Positions 34,901 to 46,000 of a stretch of DNA of 64,000 nucleotides are shown here, in pieces. The first letter of the stretch is position 1, and each line of letters starts with the position of its first letter. Location: NCBI GenBank assembly GCA_001939145.1, contig LSRX01000717.1, positions 30,862-94,861 on the forward strand, given 5' to 3'. Position numbers and translations under genes: made by a program. The stretch is from Symbiodinium microadriaticum. Lineage: Eukaryota; Sar; Dinophyceae; Suessiales; Symbiodiniaceae. Under the pieces are notes generated by a model that had not been told where the DNA came from, searched no databases, and saw only the letters and a list, made by a program, of their open reading frames with translations.

Positions 34901-36602
34901 TGTCAGGATCGAGATTCCTTTCGACTTCGAGATTTCGCAGCCGTGTCTGGCCAGAGTCTCGGCAAAGCCGCACCTCGCGTCGCTTCTTGGGCTGGGCCTG
35001 CTTCCAGGTGCACGGAATAGCAGGTTGGTTCGATGCTTTCTTCGAGGCCAAAACACCGACATCGATCTTTCATGGCAGACAATGTCGTGAACTTTAACAG
35101 GGCACCAACCAGACCGTGGTCCTGTCTACAGCACCGACGTGCCCAGGAACTCACTGGTGCTCCTCCTTGTCGGAGTTTGCACAGACCTGTTTTTTCCTGT
35201 TGATTCACCTCCAAGTAATAACAGGTACCAGATACGATTCTTGCTGGAAACGCCGCTGGCTGTCAACGCCGGTCAGCACGTTGAAGGAACTCTGAAGATG
35301 GAGGCCAGGCGGTATTGCCTTTTCATGAGCCTACTGAATTCCCATTGAGACCTGCAGGCGAACAACTTGCAGTCTTACTACATCAGCATCTACATGAGAA
35401 TACAGGGGACCCTGGTGAGCAATCTTTGGTCAAACGAGTCAAAAAACCGCATCTCCCAGCAGATTGTTCGCATCCGAAGTGCGATGCACGTGAGGACCAA
35501 CATATCTTCCTCTGCTCCGTGCATCGATCTGAAGGCCTCCTGCCATGAGAGATGTGTGAGCTTCGCCATAGTCTTGTTAGTGTCGCTTGAGGATCCCGAA
35601 TACCGGTTTTATACATCTGCGAATTCATACTGCCCGTGGCGAGCCTATAGCAAGCTGTAGGGCCAGCGTCGTCGAATTGCGTGTAACTGAGCCGAGCCCG
35701 CCTCAGGCCAGGGACTGGTCAGTCTTTCTGGCGCAGTCTTTGGCCGGCTTGGAAAACACTAGTGACTGGCCTCTATAGCTTCCGACTGAGCCAGGAATGC
35801 GGCTCCGCAGGCTGCACCTCCGGCGCAGAGCCAGCTACAATACCAGCAGGCCGTGTTTCGTTGGAGGTCTGTTTCAGAAAAGGGTGCGCAGTGCATAGCT
35901 TGCCTTGCGGGAGGCTCATTTTGCCCAGACGCAGAATGTCCTGCCGGGACAGGCCCATTCAATCGGAGTTGTCGCAGCACGGAAATCTCTTGGTCCTGGA
36001 CAGGCAGCCTTCACCCCGCAGTCTGCTGCTCAGCGACTGCAGCGAAAAGAATGGGCACTTGGCATCTCGTCTTGCGCCAGGCCTGGGCCTGCCTGGGATG
36101 CCTTCTGCTCAGTTCACTAGCTCACGGACACGGGTGCCCAGTGCCCAGTTCGGCACACACGCAAAATGGTGGAGGCCCATGGCGCACACGGTGCCCAGGG
36201 CGCCCCGCCCAACCCTCGGAGAGAGCGTTTTCCGCATGCCGTGTAGTTCTCAGCTGCTGAGGATGGGGCATCGGATGATGCCATTGCTGCTAAGGAGGAT
36301 GGGGCATCTGATGATGCCACAGCTGCTGAGGATGGGGCAGCCGATGCCGAACGGTTTTGCTCCGCATGCCTGATCCACTCGACTGAGATGCGCAGTGTGT
36401 CATCCAGAAATACGCACCTGCATTAGGCACATTATCATTATCATGACTTGCTGTATCTTGTTTGGAGGGTGAGTGCGCAACGGACCACTCTGCTGTGCTG
36501 AGCGCGGAGAAGCGACACGTTCATGTGGATGATGCATACCTTTTGGCTCGCCTCCGTCCTGTTGCGCTTCCAGAATTCGGTAGCCGCCTGGGAGTGTTTT
36601 GA
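31996..36602 (+). CDS. Protein arginine methyltransferase, PRMT4/CARM1-like
   Basis: Transfers methyl groups from S-adenosylmethionine to arginine, in CARM1 on histones and RNA-binding proteins. Exon pieces in order: [17 protein letters not shown] (32175), [20 protein letters not shown] (32422), motif [16 protein letters not shown] (32617), post-[12 protein letters not shown] (33837), [18 protein letters not shown] (33899), double-E loop [17 protein letters not shown] (34147), [18 protein letters not shown] (34262), [19 protein letters not shown] (34527), [13 protein letters not shown] (34681), [13 protein letters not shown] (34812), [13 protein letters not shown] (34909), [12 protein letters not shown] (35018), THW loop [11 protein letters not shown] (35130), [15 protein letters not shown] (35228) and [13 protein letters not shown] (35370). 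The SEPxG...LFNER form of the double-E loop points to PRMT4. The tail is Gln/Pro-rich and then acidic. An exon ending in GSRLGVF before TGA at 36600-36602 may be its end. The ATG at 31996 is only a candidate start. Confidence 0.85.
36247..36352 (+). repeat. Short acidic tandem repeat
   Basis: Three imperfect units of GCTGCTGAGGATGGGGCATC followed by a variable part, period about 33-36 bases. In one + frame this reads [10 protein letters not shown] repeated, an acidic low-complexity stretch that may lie in the tail of the arginine methyltransferase. The unit length is a multiple of three, consistent with expansion inside coding sequence. Confidence 0.6.
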
Positions 36603-36733
36603 ACGATCTGTTGCCCGAGTGTGCGCAGAGCCCTGGTGCATTGTGGGAAGTCCGCCCGCCCAGGCACTAACAGCGGTCCTCTGTGGAGACTTGCGAGTGC
36701 CGGAGCCGCTGAAGGGGGAGGTGTTTGTGTCTG

Positions 36734-36736
<3 letters not shown>

Positions 36737-36762
<26 letters not shown>
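36737..36762 (+). repeat. (GA)n microsatellite
   Basis: Perfect GA-dinucleotide run in the 475-base spacer between the apparent end of the methyltransferase gene (36602) and the methionine synthase ATG (37077). Confidence 0.9.
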
Positions 36763-36764
<2 letters not shown>

Positions 36765-37076
36765 CTCTCTGAGGATGAGGATTTTTTAAAGAAGTTGTCT
36801 GTGGCCAAGGCTTGAATCTTCCAGTTGAGCATACTCTCTCGAGCGATACCCGGAACCTCTTGAGAGGAGCACCTGCATGCGCAACTTGGGTCAAGGGGGC
36901 ACGCATTTCTTGCAAGGAGCTTGACCAAATCCATTTTCCACTTGCACGCGAGTGTCTTCAACAGACTTTGCGGCTGAGTCAGGCTCGCTATGTTGGTTCT
37001 ATGCTGCACGAGCATGGCAAACAAATTGAGGGCGTGTGTGCACTACCAGAGGCATTCTGCTTGCAGGTTTTCCACA

Positions 37077-40000
37077 ATGAAGCTCTTCAAGCCCAGCACC
37101 CCTGAGCAACAAATTGAGTCGCTGAGGCTCTGTGTCGGTGCATCGTTGCAGCACGCTTGAGTCTGTACAGCACGAGCTGCACGCAGGTCTCAGAAGTGCG
37201 AAGTTGAGTGCACGGCAGAACACGTGCAACCGAAATCCGGTTGCAAACTCGTGGACCCCTGCCGCGTGGAGGGCCCGCAAGAGACGCAGAAGGTGGCCCA
37301 GAAGATTATTGAGTGCAAGACCCCGACACCTACGGAGGTGATCAATTACTTCAATGGCGAGTTGAAGAAGCGCATTTGCTTCCTGGATGGTGGCATGGGA
37401 ACCCGCATTCAGGCAGAGAACTTGGAGGAAGCAGACTACCGTGGGGATCGGTTCAAGGACTTCAGCGAGAAGGATGCCAACGGCATCCCGGTCTCCCTGA
37501 AGGGCAACAACGACCTGCTCATCTTCAGCAAGCCGGACATGATCAAGGACATCCACAAGGAGTACTTCGCGGCTGGCTCAGACATCTGCGAGACCAACAC
37601 CTTCAACGGCACGACCATCTCGCAGGGCGAGTACAAGATGCAGGCCGTTGTGCATGAGATGAACAAAGTGGGAGCACAGCTGGCGAAGAAGGCGGCAGCC
37701 GAGGTGACGAAGGAGGAGCCGCACAAGCCCCGATTCGTGGCAGGCGCAGTTGGGCCCACCAGCCGCACCCTGAGTGTGTCGCCAAGTGTGGAGGATCCAT
37801 CCTTCCGCAACGTGACCTGGGACGAGCTTGTGGAGTCCTACAAGCAGCAGGTGAGCGGTCTCGTGGACGGCGGCGTCGACCTGCTGATGATTGAGACTGT
37901 CTTCGACACGCAGAACTGCAAGGCCGCCATCTTTGCAGTGGACCAGTACTTCATCGAGTCGAAGAAGGAGCGGCTGCCAGTGATGCTTAGCGCCACGATC
38001 GTGGACAACAGTGGCCGCACGCTGTCTGGTCAGACCATCGAGGCCTTCTACGTCAGTGTGAAGCACGCGCAGCCCTTCACGGTTGGAATTAACTGTGCCC
38101 TGGGTGCGGCGCAGATGAAGGGCTTCTACAAGAAGCTGTGCGACTTGAACTCAGCCTGGTGCCATGTCTACCCCAATGCCGGCCTGCCCAATGCCATGGG
38201 CGGCTATGACGAGGATCCAGAGATCTTCTCCAGCAACATCCTGGACTACGCCAAGGATGGCATCCTGAACTTCGTCGGCGGTTGCTGCGGCACCTTCCCT
38301 TCCCACATTGCGGCTGTCTGCAAGAAGGTGAAGGATTGCCCAGTGCGCAAGCTTCCAGAGCTCCCCAAGTACCCCAGCATGATGTTGTCTGGCCTGGAGC
38401 CTTGCCACGTGACCACTGAGGCAGGCTTCCAGTGGGTCGGCGAGCGATGCAACTTGATGGGCTCAGCCAAATTTAAGAAGCTGGTGGATGCCTACAAGTG
38501 GGATGAGGCTATGGAGGTTTGCGTTGCCCAGTGTGAGAAGAAGGCGGACATTCTCGACTTCAACTTCGACTCGGACCTCATCGACGGGCAATCGGCCATG
38601 AGCAAGTTCATGAGGCTCTGCGTCACAGAGCCCACCGTGGCCAAGCTGCCCTTCATGATCGACTCCTCCAAGTGGCCCGTGGTCGAAGAGGGCCTCAAAT
38701 GCGTGCAGGGCAAGTGCATCGTGAATTCGATTTCACTAAAGGTCGGCGAGGAAGAGTTTCTTCGTCAGGCAAAGCTTTGCATGCGCTATGGTGCAGCTGT
38801 GGTCATCATGGCCTTCGACGAGAAGGGTCAGGCGGCCACCTTCGAGGACAAGGTTCGCATCTGCCAGCGCAGCTACAGGTGCCTGCGCGAGAACATTGAC
38901 TTCCCGCCAGAGGACATTATCTTCGATTGCAACGTGCTGACCATCGCCACTGGACTGCCGGAGCACAACTCCTATGGCATCGACTTCATCAATGCCGTGG
39001 CGGAGATCAAGCGCACTTGCCCATGCGTCTCCTTCTCTGGAGGCTTGAGCAACCTGTCTTTCTCCTTCCGCGGCCTGAACTCCCTGCGGGATGCCATGCA
39101 CAGCGTGTTCCTCTACCATGCAGTGCCCAAGGGTCTGAACATGTCCATCGTGAACCCAGGTGGTCTTCCCAGGTACGAGGACATTGAGCCCAAGACCCGC
39201 GCCCTGGCCGAAGAGGTGATCCTGAACAAGTCGGCGGACGGCAATCACGTCGAGCGCTTCCTGGAATATGCAGAACAGGTGAAGAAGCCTCCAGCTCCCG
39301 CTCCTGCTGGGCCTGTGTTGAAGATCGAGAAATCGACGGCAGAGCAGCAGAGCGCTTTCCTTAGATCCCTCAAGGAGACTGTCTCGTGTGAAGCTGAGCA
39401 TGTGCAACCGAAATCCGGCTGCAAACTCGTGGACCCCTGCCGCGTGGAGGGCCCGCAAGAGACGCAGAAGGTGGCCCAGAAGATTATTGAGTGCAAGACC
39501 CCGACACCTACGGAGGTGATCAATTACTTCAATGGCGAGTTGAAGAAGCGCATTTGCTTCCTGGATGGTGGCATGGGAACCCGCATTCAGGCAGAGAACT
39601 TGGAGGAAGCAGACTACCGTGGGGATCGGTTCAAGGACTTCAGCGAGAAGGATGCCAACGGCATCCCGGTCTCCCTGAAGGGCAACAACGACCTGCTCAT
39701 CTTCAGCAAGCCGGACATGATCAAGGACATCCACAAGGAGTACTTCGCGGCTGGCTCAGACATCTGCGAGACCAACACCTTCAACGGCACGACCATCTCG
39801 CAGGGCGAGTACAAGATGCAGGCCGTTGTGCATGAGATGAACAAAGTGGGAGCACAGCTGGCGAAGAAGGCGGCAGCCGAGGTGACGAAGGAGGAGCCGC
39901 ACAAGCCCCGATTCGTGGCAGGCGCAGTTGGGCCCACCAGCCGCACCCTGAGTGTGTCGCCAAGTGTGGAGGATCCATCCTTCCGCAACGTGACCTGGGA

Positions 40001-43000
40001 CGAGCTTGTGGAGTCCTACAAGCAGCAGGTGAGCGGTCTCGTGGACGGCGGCGTCGACCTGCTGATGATTGAGACTGTCTTCGACACGCAGAACTGCAAG
40101 GCCGCCATCTTTGCAGTGGACCAGTACTTCATCGAGTCGAAGAAGGAGCGGCTGCCAGTGATGCTTAGCGCCACGATCGTGGACAACAGTGGCCGCACGC
40201 TGTCTGGTCAGACCATCGAGGCCTTCTACGTCAGTGTGAAGCACGCGCAGCCCTTCACGGTTGGAATTAACTGTGCCCTGGGTGCGGCGCAGATGAAGGG
40301 CTTCTACAAGAAGCTGTGCGACTTGAACTCAGCCTGGTGCCATGTCTACCCCAATGCCGGCCTGCCCAATGCCATGGGCGGCTATGACGAGGATCCAGAG
40401 ATCTTCTCCAGCAACATCCTGGACTACGCCAAGGATGGCATCCTGAACTTCGTCGGCGGTTGCTGCGGCACCTTCCCTTCCCACATTGCGGCTGTCTGCA
40501 AGAAGGTGAAGGATTGCCCAGTGCGCAAGCTTCCAGAGCTCCCCAAGTACCCCAGCATGATGTTGTCTGGCCTGGAGCCTTGCCACGTGACCACTGAGGC
40601 AGGCTTCCAGTGGGTCGGCGAGCGATGCAACTTGATGGGCTCAGCCAAATTTAAGAAGCTGGTGGATGCCTACAAGTGGGATGAGGCTATGGAGGTTTGC
40701 GTTGCCCAGTGTGAGAAGAAGGCGGACATTCTCGACTTCAACTTCGACTCGGACCTCATCGACGGGCAATCGGCCATGAGCAAGTTCATGAGGCTCTGCG
40801 TCACAGAGCCCACCGTGGCCAAGCTGCCCTTCATGATCGACTCCTCCAAGTGGCCCGTGGTCGAAGAGGGCCTCAAATGCGTGCAGGGCAAGTGCATCGT
40901 GAATTCGATTTCACTAAAGGTCGGCGAGGAAGAGTTTCTTCGTCAGGCAAAGCTTTGCATGCGCTATGGTGCAGCTGTGGTCATCATGGCCTTCGACGAG
41001 AAGGGTCAGGCGGCCACCTTCGAGGACAAGGTTCGCATCTGCCAGCGCAGCTACAGGTGCCTGCGCGAGAACATTGACTTCCCGCCAGAGGACATTATCT
41101 TCGATTGCAACGTGCTGACCATCGCCACTGGACTGCCGGAGCACAACTCCTACGCCGTCGACTTCATCAATGCCGTGGCGGAGATCAAGCGCACCTGCCC
41201 ATGCGTCTCCTTCTCTGGAGGCTTGAGCAACCTGTCTTTCTCCTTCCGCGGCCTGAACTCCCTGCGGGATGCCATGCACAGCGTGTTCCTCTACCACGCA
41301 GTGCCCAAGGGTCTGAACATGTCCATCGTGAACCCAGGAGGCCGGGTGAAGCTGCCGCACGGAGCTTCTTGGACTGTCTCACCGTGTCGCCGAGGCCTTC
41401 CCCGCTACACGGACATCGACGAGAACACACGCAAGCTGGCTGAAGAGGCGCGCGGCTCCTTGTCTGGCCTTCAACCCGGCTGGTCTCAGCTGGCTCGATC
41501 ATTCCTGCCTGGTTTGCAGGTGATCCTGAACCAGTCTGCAGATGGCAAGCATGCAGGAAGCCTAGAGACCCGCCTTGCTGTAGCACGAGAGGTCCGTCAT
41601 GCGCCGTCTTGTACAGAGGTCGAGCGCTTCCTGGAGTACGCCGAGGCCGCCTCCGTGCTGTGAGTCTCAAGGGGTCTCAAGATGTCTCCGGTTTCGCAGT
41701 GGCGTAGCACATCGTAGCACATCGCAGCGTGGCCCAGAGGCGGTCCGCAAGCCTGCCCCGGCTGCGGGTGGTGCCGCGGGTGGCGCTCCCGCCAAGGCGC
41801 GGTTCGCAAGTCTCGGGTTGCCTCGCAGTCGCCGACATCCTCCGACCCGAGTGACCCGAGACAGGATGCCTGGCGAAGCGGCACATTCACAGAGCGTCTG
41901 CACTACGGGCGGTGGCCTCGGCCGAGACGCTATGTCGCTGTGTGCATGCCCCCTTGGCCCTTGGCCTGCAGAAACTGACATGATGTGGTACTGTATGGGG
42001 CCAAAGAGGCTGATCAACGGTATCGACAAGTTCATTGAGGGGGATACCGAGGAGGTCCGCTCTTGCAGATTTGCCGGTTTGAGTCTGGCACATTGGCAGC
42101 TTCCACCGTGCCTCAACGGCGAAAGGCCCGGGCAGAATTGCAAATCCCGCTGCGTGTCATCGAGGGGCCGTTGATGGAAGGCTCTCGTGCGGCAGAGATC
42201 CGTAGAGCAGGGGAGCTCAACCGGGGAGTGGTATTTGGTGAGGCATGGGCATCATCGGCGACCTTTTCGGATCCGGAAAGATGTTCTTGCCGCAGGCCTG
42301 TGGCTTTGGCTTCACACTTACCTTTGCCAATCTCTCCGCCTTGCAGGTCATCAAGAGCGCACGAGTCATGAAGAAGGCCAAATGGCCAGAAATCGAGTCT
42401 GCAGTGCATCCTCGCCTTGCCCGTCGGCTGGCAGATGAGGCTAGAAATCTCTGGAAATGCTGACAGGCCGTGGCGTACCTGACCCCCTTCATGGAAGAGG
42501 AAAGGCGTGCTTCCGTTCTCGCCTGAGATGTGCTTGAGACACTGAGCCGGCTCCCAGCTTGGCACAAAGGGTTACCGTTTCCAGAGGCCCTCGCTGCCGG
42601 CGAGGACCCTGATCAGCCCAAGTACAACGGCGTTGTGCTGATGGCCAGCCCTGTCTTTACATCTTCCTGTTCGACATTGCGCCCGATGTGGGTCGGCTTG
42701 ATCAGGCAACGGTGAAGGGAGATGTGCACGACATTGGCAAGAACATCGTGGGAGTTGTCCTGGGCTGCAACAACTTCAAGGCGTGTGCCGGGGGTTTAAG
42801 CCAGATGAGGCCTGGCTCTTCGATGTCAGACCTAGGTGATCGACATGGGCGTGATGGTGCCCTGTGAAAATATCCTGGAGAAGGCCGTCCAGGACCCGCC
42901 GAGTAGATTCTGGTTAGACCTCGTAGCAGCCGTAGCAAGATGTGTGCAACAAAATCGCAGGAGAAGGTGGATGTCGTCGGACTTTCCGGGTCTGCCTCTT

Positions 43001-46000
43001 AGTCTTCTGCTGATGCTAGGCATTCGAGAACATGCGGTTTGTCGTTGAGGCTCATCACACCTTCCTTGGACGAGATGGTTTACGTTGCTGTCCGTACCTC
43101 GAACGCGGTGCTGCAGGGATCACGTTACGATTTGCTATGCGCCGCCTCGTTGTCTCACTCCGAGAGAATTTCAGGAGCAGATGAAGGCTCGCGGTATGAA
43201 GGCCACCCGCTGTGCATGCGCATGCCGTGCTCAGGCCGAGGCGAATGTCCCGCCTTGTCCCGCGGGTGCCAGGTGCCGTTGATGATCGGTGGCGCCACCA
43301 CATCGAAGCGTCACACGGTGGGGCGCCCCAAGAGCAGAAAACAGCTTGGAGCCCGGCACGCTCAACAGCAGCAAGGCGGTGAAGATCACCACCAAGTACG
43401 ACAACGGCGTGATTCACGTCGCGACCTCTGGTCATGCCTGGTAGCCCTCCACTACTTACATGCATTCGGCACAGGTCCTGGATGCGAGCAGAAGCTGCAC
43501 CGTGGTCAGCGCGCTGATGCTGGCGTCTCATTTGCTCAACATGTCTCGGCCTTCCATGGACTGTCATGCCTTCTGTTGTGGCTGTTGCTAGGGTTGGAAT
43601 GCTCGATACCGAAGAGGATTTCATGCCTTGCTTCTGTTACGGCAAAATGGAAAGAGAGCCATTCTGATAGAGTAGCAGTCGAAGTTTTCTCCTGGTACCG
43701 ACCCAAGGTACTACAGCAGCATGTCTCGGCAGTGTCAATCATGAATTTCTACTCTCCGTAGCACTGCCAGTTCTCTTTGAATCATTTGTTTCTTTCGGTC
43801 AGCTATCGAGCCCTTGTTGAACATCCGGAGTTCGAGTTTGCTGAATGTGACCATGTGCTCTTTTCAGTCGCTTCGTTCCTCCCAAGTCGCTTCAAATTGA
43901 AGCGAATGGAAAGGTCGCACTAGCATAGGATCACAGACTACCATGTTGTTTTGTTCGGGTGTTTTGCCAACTCGGTGGTCGGGTTGACCCATAGAATTTA
44001 TGCCAACCAGGTCCGGAGACAAGCAGACGTATCTGGACGAGATCAAGGAGGAGCACAGTTGGAGCGGGGCCTCTGCTGGGAGAGATCGTGGGTTGCGAAG
44101 TGTGACGATGTCAGGAATACGCCGAAATCAGGGAGGAATACTACGCGACTTTGATCGACAAGAAGTGGAAGTCGCTGAAGGAGGCCCTCGAAAACAGACT
44201 TGACCCTCAGGCTTGGGCCAGAGCATGCCAGCGCATGTTGCCTGCGGTTTCAGGCGCAGTCCAAGAAGCCTCAGCTGGACTGGGGCAAGCTGCCACCGAA
44301 GCCGTCATCCTGGCACTTTTGCCTCTGACGGCCCTCGTCCGGGGACCTTGCTACTGCGGTGTGTCCTTGCGACCACGAGCCAGGAAGTTCGTTGGCAACT
44401 TGTGCATCAAGGTCTGCCGCAGTAGAAAGCCCTTCGTGATTGAGGCTTTGCTGCTAGAGCAACTGAGGACCACCCCATCGATGAAATCATGGAGTACATC
44501 GACTGGACGCCCTTCTTCCAGGTCTCCTGATCCGGCTGAAGCTGGCACGTTCGCCATGTTAGCCTGGCCGAACAGTGTGCTGGGGAGGTGTACCAACTTC
44601 GCGGCAAGTACCCCAATCGCGACTACCCTCACATCTTCAAGGCAGCGCAGTACTCCGACATGATCGCTGTGTAGCCGTGCAGCGTAGCCATGCGTAGCCT
44701 CTTTGCATCGGCTCGTGGCGAGGATGAGCGCGTGGGCCCTGAAGCGAAGAAGCTCTTTCAAGAGGCGAAGGACATGTTGGCACGAGCCTCTGCTTTGTTG
44801 TTCTTGCAGATGACCGCAATCTGTCTGCAAGCTACCTTCAGTGCCGTGCTGAAGGCCTGGATTGTCAAAGAGGGCTTGCTGAAGTGCTCAGGCGTGGACA
44901 AGTATGTGGCTGAGCAGAGCTGGCTGTAAGACTGTGAGGCGTCGTGGGAATCCATCCGGCCAATGCGGTCGGTGATGACATCGAGGCCGCTCGGGTGCAT
45001 GTCAGGTCCCACCGAGCTGCCGTGTCATGCAAGGTCTACATGAGCGAGGACCGTGACACCGTGAAGTGCAAGTTCTACGGGCTGCGCCAGCAGTTGGACA
45101 TGGGCGAGTCCACATACTGGTGCCAGGGTGACTTCATTGCCCCGAAGGACTGCCGGGCAAAACTCGTAGCCGTTACTAGCCAAGCGAGTGTTTGCCTGCT
45201 TCAGACCGTTTACTGTTGCCAGGGCTACTCCGACTACATCTCCGCTTTTGCCTGCACGGGCGGCATCGGATGCCACGAGCAACGCCAGAAGTTCGAGGAG
45301 AAGGGCGAGATCGATCAGGCAATCCTCCTGGAGGCTGTCAACATGCCTGGATGATTGAATGATGCTGGGTGCATATTGTCGGGTTCTTGTCAGGCCGTGG
45401 CAGACCGGCTTGCGGAGGCCTTCGCCGAGCTGATCCACCTGAAGATCCGAAGCTCGGAGAAAGCTGGGTTTCGGATGCTGACGCGGAACGGTTTTTGAAG
45501 TGCCCCCCCCCCACCACCCCTCGCCATCCCGGGGCTTATGGGAGCCCGTGGTGCCGGCTCCCAACCAACGCCCCATCGTGAGAGCATGATAGCTTAAGGA
45601 ACCACGCTGTGGGGCTTTTCGCCGGGCTCCCGACCGTGCAAGCTGATTCCTCGTGACCTCGATGCTTCCACGCCAAGGCCTGATGAGAAGCTGTCCTTGG
45701 AGGACATGCTGAAGGTGAAATACCAGGGCATTCGCCCTGCGCCGGGTTATCCTTCCCAGCCCGACCACAGAGAGAAGAAGACGCTGCCGCTGGGCTGCGA
45801 ACCTTTCCTCATCTTACTGGGACCATCGTCGATTGCGGTTGCCGCAAGTGCTCATGACGGAGGTGGGACCTTCTGGAGGTGGACAGGCACGGGCAGATGC
45901 GGGCAGCGCGGGCCGAGCAGGGGGTTGGGAACACGATGGAGACATCGAACGTGTCGCAGGCTGACGGATGAGAAGCTGTCCCTGACCGAGTCCTACATGA

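Noticed and set aside
38736..39734. 332-codon minus-strand open frame inside methionine synthase
   Set aside because: It is antisense to well-conserved methionine synthase sequence and is repeated in both copies only because the sense strand is.
41661..41663. TGA as the end of the methionine synthase gene
   Set aside because: It lies inside a 94-base GC...AG intron. The cobalamin and reactivation exons continue in order down to 46356.
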